Shown here piece after piece: positions 4,798 to 6,514 of a stretch of DNA of 6,514 bases. Position 1 is the first letter of the stretch. Each line of letters opens with the position of its first letter. Source of the DNA: Oscillospiraceae bacterium (GTDB lineage Bacteria; Bacillota_A; Clostridia; Oscillospirales; CAG-272); NCBI GenBank assembly GCA_015063445.1, contig SVUD01000075.1, positions 1 to 6,514 of the forward strand, given 5' to 3'. The notes beneath the pieces are model-generated. The model was not told the DNA's origin and ran no database searches. It saw nothing but the letters and a program-made list of their open reading frames with translations. The position numbers and the translations under genes were made by a program.

Positions 4798-5532
4798 ATG
4801 AGAACTGTTATAAAATGGTCAGTAATGGCGTTGGTCCTCGTTGGCGTCATCGCGGGAGCAACGGCGCTTTACGGCGTGCTAAGTGATAAATATGATAGCG
4901 GAGGACTGATGGCGCCTAAGGAATTTCAAAATGGCGGAGGGAATATCGGAGCCTCCGGGAATGAGGCGGCTTTGGGCGACGGGCAACAGACCGCACTTGA
5001 AAATGAAGCCGCAAACGTCGGTGAGAATAATACTGACGGGCAAGTAAATTCGGACAATGAGGAAAATAAACCGGTTGACGGTGATACCTCGGAGCAGGCA
5101 GAGCCAAAGCCAGAGATAACAATGACGGCTCCGAATTTTACTGTGTTGAATAACGAAGGAAGGGAGGTCAAGCTTTCCGAATACGTCGGTAAGCCGATAG
5201 TGCTGAATTTCTGGGCAACGTGGTGCTATTATTGCAAGCAGGAGATGCCCGACTTTAATGAGGCGTATAAGAATTACGGAAATGTAAATTTCGTCATGGT
5301 AAACGTTACCGACGGCGTACACGAAACTGTGTCGAGTGCAAAGGCATACGTTGAAAATAACGGATTTGAGTTCGATATCCTTTTTGATACCGAGGGGGAT
5401 GCGGTAGACGCGTACGAGGTTACGGGATACCCAACGACCTATTTTATCGACGCAAACGGTAACGTGGTTGCTTACGCCACGGGAATGATAGATTACGAAA
5501 CCATTGTAAAAGGGATAGAGATGATAACCTGA
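4798..5532 (+). CDS. Membrane-anchored TlpA/ResA-like thioredoxin-fold protein
   Basis: This is an extracytoplasmic thiol-disulfide oxidoreductase, 244 aa. K6 is followed by an uncleaved-looking signal anchor (about 7-28) with no lipobox cysteine. Residues about 33-107 are a disordered Gly/Asn/Glu/Asp-rich linker. The TlpA domain follows (about 108-244): A-P-N-F (111-114), V-L-N-F-W-A-T-W-C-Y-Y-C (135-146) with active-site C143 and C146, E149-M-P, and the cis-Pro motif G-Y-P-T-T-Y-F-I-D (210-218). The dipeptide between the cysteines is Tyr-Tyr, unlike the CEPC of ResA or CGPC of thioredoxin, so redox potential and partner choice may differ. The ATG has AGGAGG 8 nt upstream, overlapping the ccdA stop codon. 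It is the expected downstream partner of CcdA. Whether it reduces apocytochrome c, other surface disulfides or peroxides cannot be read from the sequence. A terminator follows 15 nt after the stop. Confidence 0.92.
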   Translation: MRTVIKWSVMALVLVGVIAGATALYGVLSDKYDSGGLMAPKEFQNGGGNIGASGNEAALGDGQQTALENEAANVGENNTDGQVNSDNEENKPVDGDTSEQAEPKPEITMTAPNFTVLNNEGREVKLSEYVGKPIVLNFWATWCYYCKQEMPDFNEAYKNYGNVNFVMVNVTDGVHETVSSAKAYVENNGFEFDILFDTEGDAVDAYEVTGYPTTYFIDANGNVVAYATGMIDYETIVKGIEMIT

Positions 5533-5547
5533 TATTCGGATATATCT

Positions 5548-5579
5548 AAGGAGCTGATTTATGACAGTCAGCTCCTTTT
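5548..5579 (+). terminator. Intrinsic terminator of ccdA-tlpA
   Basis: AAGGAGCTGA (5548-5557) and TCAGCTCCTT (5568-5577) form a perfect 10-bp stem with a 10-nt loop, running into TTTT (5576-5579). It begins 15 nt after the tlpA stop codon. Confidence 0.85.
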
Positions 5580-5598
5580 AATTGCAGTAGCTACTATT

Positions 5599-5651
5599 CA
5601 AAAAAAGAAATAAAGAAAACACAGCCCAACTATAACTGTTGGGCTGTGTTT
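5599..5651 (-). terminator. Strong intrinsic terminator, minus strand
   Basis: Bases 5617-5630 and 5638-5651 form a perfect 14-bp stem (ACAGCCC core) with a 7-nt loop. On the minus strand it is followed by a T-rich tract: TTTCTTTATTTC and then seven T. No intact gene lies just upstream, only a short frame ending at 5658, so it probably served a gene now lost. It also shields the plus-strand tlpA unit from minus-strand transcription. Confidence 0.75.
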
Positions 5652-5657
5652 GAAAAA

Positions 5658-5784
5658 TCAAATATTCTTTTCGAATTCGAAAAGTTCTGCAACATCCTTG
5701 TCAGGTATCATTAACTACCTCGCCACCGATAAAGCGTTTAGAAATACGCAGAAAACACCTTTGCACATCGCTGTAATCGGGCAA
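5658..5784 (-). pseudogene. Possible remnant of a gene 3' end
   Basis: Two overlapping minus-strand frames read like pieces of protein. One (5784-5701) gives P-D-Y-S-D-V-Q-R-C-F-L-R-I-S-K-R-F-I-G-G. After a frame change, the other (5711-5658) gives M-I-P-D-K-D-V-A-E-L-F-E-F-E-K-N-I and stops 6 nt before a strong terminator. There is no ribosome binding site for either. The placement right before the terminator suggests the decayed end of a gene. I do not recognise the family, and chance is a real alternative. Confidence 0.22.
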
Positions 5785-5866
5785 TTTTTAGAGAAAAACT
5801 GAAAAATTTCTCTCAATTTTCCCGATATCAGTCAAAATGTATACAAACCTTTACAAAACAATAATA

Positions 5867-5909
5867 ACAAAAAAGAAAAACCTTGAAAATCTTTGATCTC
5901 AAGGTTTTT
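5867..5909 (-). terminator. Terminator of the small membrane-protein gene (bidirectional)
   Basis: AAAAACCTTGA (5876-5886) and TCAAGGTTTTT (5899-5909) form an 11-bp stem with a 12-nt loop. On the minus strand it is followed by TTTTTCTTTTTTGTTATTAT. It starts 9 nt after the stop codon of the 120-aa gene. T-rich sequence also follows on the plus strand. Confidence 0.8.
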
Positions 5910-5918
5910 AGTTCATTT

Positions 5919-6281
5919 TTACATTTTTACAAAATAGTTTTCCGATTTTCCTAATGTTATAACCTTATTGGTTAAATCATAGAAAAAACCAAAAATATAT
6001 ATGCACGCATCTAATGCACCACAAACAAGAACTTTCCAAAAAAGAATAAAAGAAAATAGTATCATTCCAGTTATTCTGTATGCAATATGTTCATCTTTTG
6101 AGTTTGGAATATAACTAAATAGGCACTCAAATATGTGTTTTACAAACATTAAAACTTGCAAAACGACGATGTATATAAAGCTAAGAGGGAGTAAAATATA
6201 TAATGGGATTACTGCCCACTTTGTTACATAATAAAAGTTTTTAAATAAAGTAAAAAATTCTAAATATTCAAATTTACTCAT
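5919..6281 (-). CDS. Small membrane protein of unknown function, 120 aa
   Basis: I do not recognise the family. The protein is strongly hydrophobic and aromatic (many Phe, Tyr, Ile). A first hydrophobic segment covers about 23-47, and a second region at about 70-101 could be one or two helices; K48-R69 is a polar loop with N-S-K-D-E-H. Two cysteines (87, 93) lie in the second region. There is no signal cleavage site and no known motif. The ATG at 6281 has AGGA 6 nt upstream, and a good terminator follows the stop, so it is probably a real gene. It begins 28 nt after the 3' end of a tRNA-Ser gene on the same strand with no promoter or terminator between, so co-transcription with the tRNA is likely. 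Its base composition (roughly 23-33% GC in lines I counted) is clearly lower than that of the other genes, suggesting acquisition. A membrane stress, toxin-like or phage-derived role is conceivable but unsupported. Confidence 0.6.
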   Translation of the reverse strand: MSKFEYLEFFTLFKNFYYVTKWAVIPLYILLPLSFIYIVVLQVLMFVKHIFECLFSYIPNSKDEHIAYRITGMILFSFILFWKVLVCGALDACIYIFGFFYDLTNKVITLGKSENYFVKM

Positions 6282-6309
6282 AAATTATCCTATGCGTAAT
6301 GTTAAAATT

Positions 6310-6398
6310 TGGCGGAGGGTGTGGGATTCGAACCCACGTGGGCTTTCACCCAAACGGTTTTCAAGACCGCCTCGTTATGACCGCTTCGATAACCCTCC
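6310..6398 (-). tRNA. tRNA-Ser (anticodon UGA)
   Basis: This is a complete class II tRNA on the minus strand with encoded CCA (6312-6310). Acceptor strands GGAGGGT and ACCCTCC pair over 7 bp. The D stem is TCG/CGA. The anticodon stem GCGGT/ACCGT carries the loop CTTGAAA, with anticodon TGA at 6363-6361. The long variable arm TGGGT-GAAA-GCCCA is typical of serine tRNAs, and the T arm is GTGGG-TTCGAAT-CCCAC. The discriminator is G, as expected for Ser. UGA reads UCA and other UCN codons. A TACAAT box (6411-6406) lies just upstream, but no -35 was found, and the region upstream is occupied by the palindromic element at 6415-6496. Confidence 0.95.
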
Positions 6399-6496
6399 GT
6401 ATTTAATTGTAAAGACGGAGGTAGCTTATCGAAGCGGGGTGCAAAGCAACTGCCGTTTCGTGGTTCATCGGCATAAGCCGATATAACCCTCCGTAT
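6381..6496. repeat. Inverted and direct copies of the tRNA-Ser 5' end with palindromic hairpins
   Basis: The tRNA 5' end appears three times. TTATCGAAGCGG at 6426-6437 (+) is a perfect inverted copy of 6381-6392, and ACGGAGG at 6415-6421 inverts CCTCCGT at 6394-6400. ATAACCCTCCGTAT occurs at 6389-6402 and again, as a direct repeat, at 6483-6496. The segment 6415-6494 can fold on itself: closing stem ACGGAGG/CCTCCGT (7 bp), hairpin CGAAGCGG/CCGTTTCG (6430-6460) and hairpin ATCGGC/GCCGAT (6467-6482). It is not a functional tRNA (no anticodon or T arm in the right place). Confidence 0.55.
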
Positions 6497-6514
6497 ATTA
6501 AGCGTCGACGTCAG

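Larger units (their letters stand above)
5580..5918. other. Gene-poor AT-rich stretch with hairpins and coding debris
   Basis: No intact gene is seen here. Contents in order: a minus-strand terminator (5599-5651); short minus-strand reading frames that look like the end of a lost gene (5658-5784); inside them an 18-bp perfect palindrome (5667-5684, CTTTTCGAATTCGAAAAG); an imperfect long hairpin with arms ATCGGG and CCCGAT (5776-5826); and the terminator of the membrane-protein gene (5867-5909). Confidence 0.6.

Noticed and set aside
5776..5826. Imperfect long hairpin (ATCGGG...CCCGAT) as a regulatory RNA
   Set aside because: The arms need several bulges, no T tract follows, and no gene depends on it; noted only as content of the gene-poor stretch.
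6292..6486. Plus-strand open frame of 64 codons
   Set aside because: It is the reverse side of the tRNA-Ser gene and the palindromic element, a well-known false ORF type, with no ribosome binding site.
1..6514. CRISPR array, insertion sequence or rRNA
   Set aside because: No regularly spaced repeats, no transposase motifs and no rRNA sequence were seen on either strand.

Overview
The window looks like chromosomal DNA of a low-to-moderate GC Gram-positive anaerobe, most likely class Clostridia (Oscillospiraceae/Lachnospiraceae type). The pointers are strong AGGAGG-type ribosome binding sites, short clean sigma-A style promoters, a CcdA/TlpA thiol-redox pair without a cytochrome c locus in view, and the general look of the proteins. 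The taxon is inferred by eye only.

Left part (1-2837, all minus strand): a truncated MFS transporter runs off the left edge. Upstream of it, behind a hairpin terminator, is a compact three-gene operon in the order DUF1538 membrane protein (TTG start, 513 aa), PII-like protein of 136 aa, PII-like protein of 125 aa. The operon has a near-consensus extended -10 promoter. The two small proteins keep the PII fold pattern but lack the long uridylylated T-loop. The simplest reading is a PII-controlled ion transporter: two divergent PII-like sensors acting on a tandem-duplicated DUF1538 carrier.

Middle part (2838-5579): a thiol-redox cluster. A thioredoxin gene (+) meets a Crp/Fnr-family regulator gene (-) tail to tail with a 9-bp overlap. 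The regulator is divergent from a ccdA-tlpA pair (+). The thioredoxin and ccdA promoters are near copies of each other: an inverted repeat GTGA-N5-TCAC is centred exactly 29 bp upstream of a perfect TATAAT in both, and neither has a recognisable -35. This is the geometry of a class II Crp/Fnr-activated promoter. It suggests that the regulator between them controls both the cytoplasmic thioredoxin and the electron route that CcdA and the membrane-anchored TlpA-like protein would provide to the cell exterior.

Right part (5580-6514): an AT-rich accessory stretch with a terminator, a probable gene remnant, and a small membrane-protein gene of unknown function (-) starting 28 nt downstream of a tRNA-Ser(UGA) gene (-). 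Upstream of the tRNA lies an unexplained palindromic element that carries inverted and direct copies of the tRNA 5' end.
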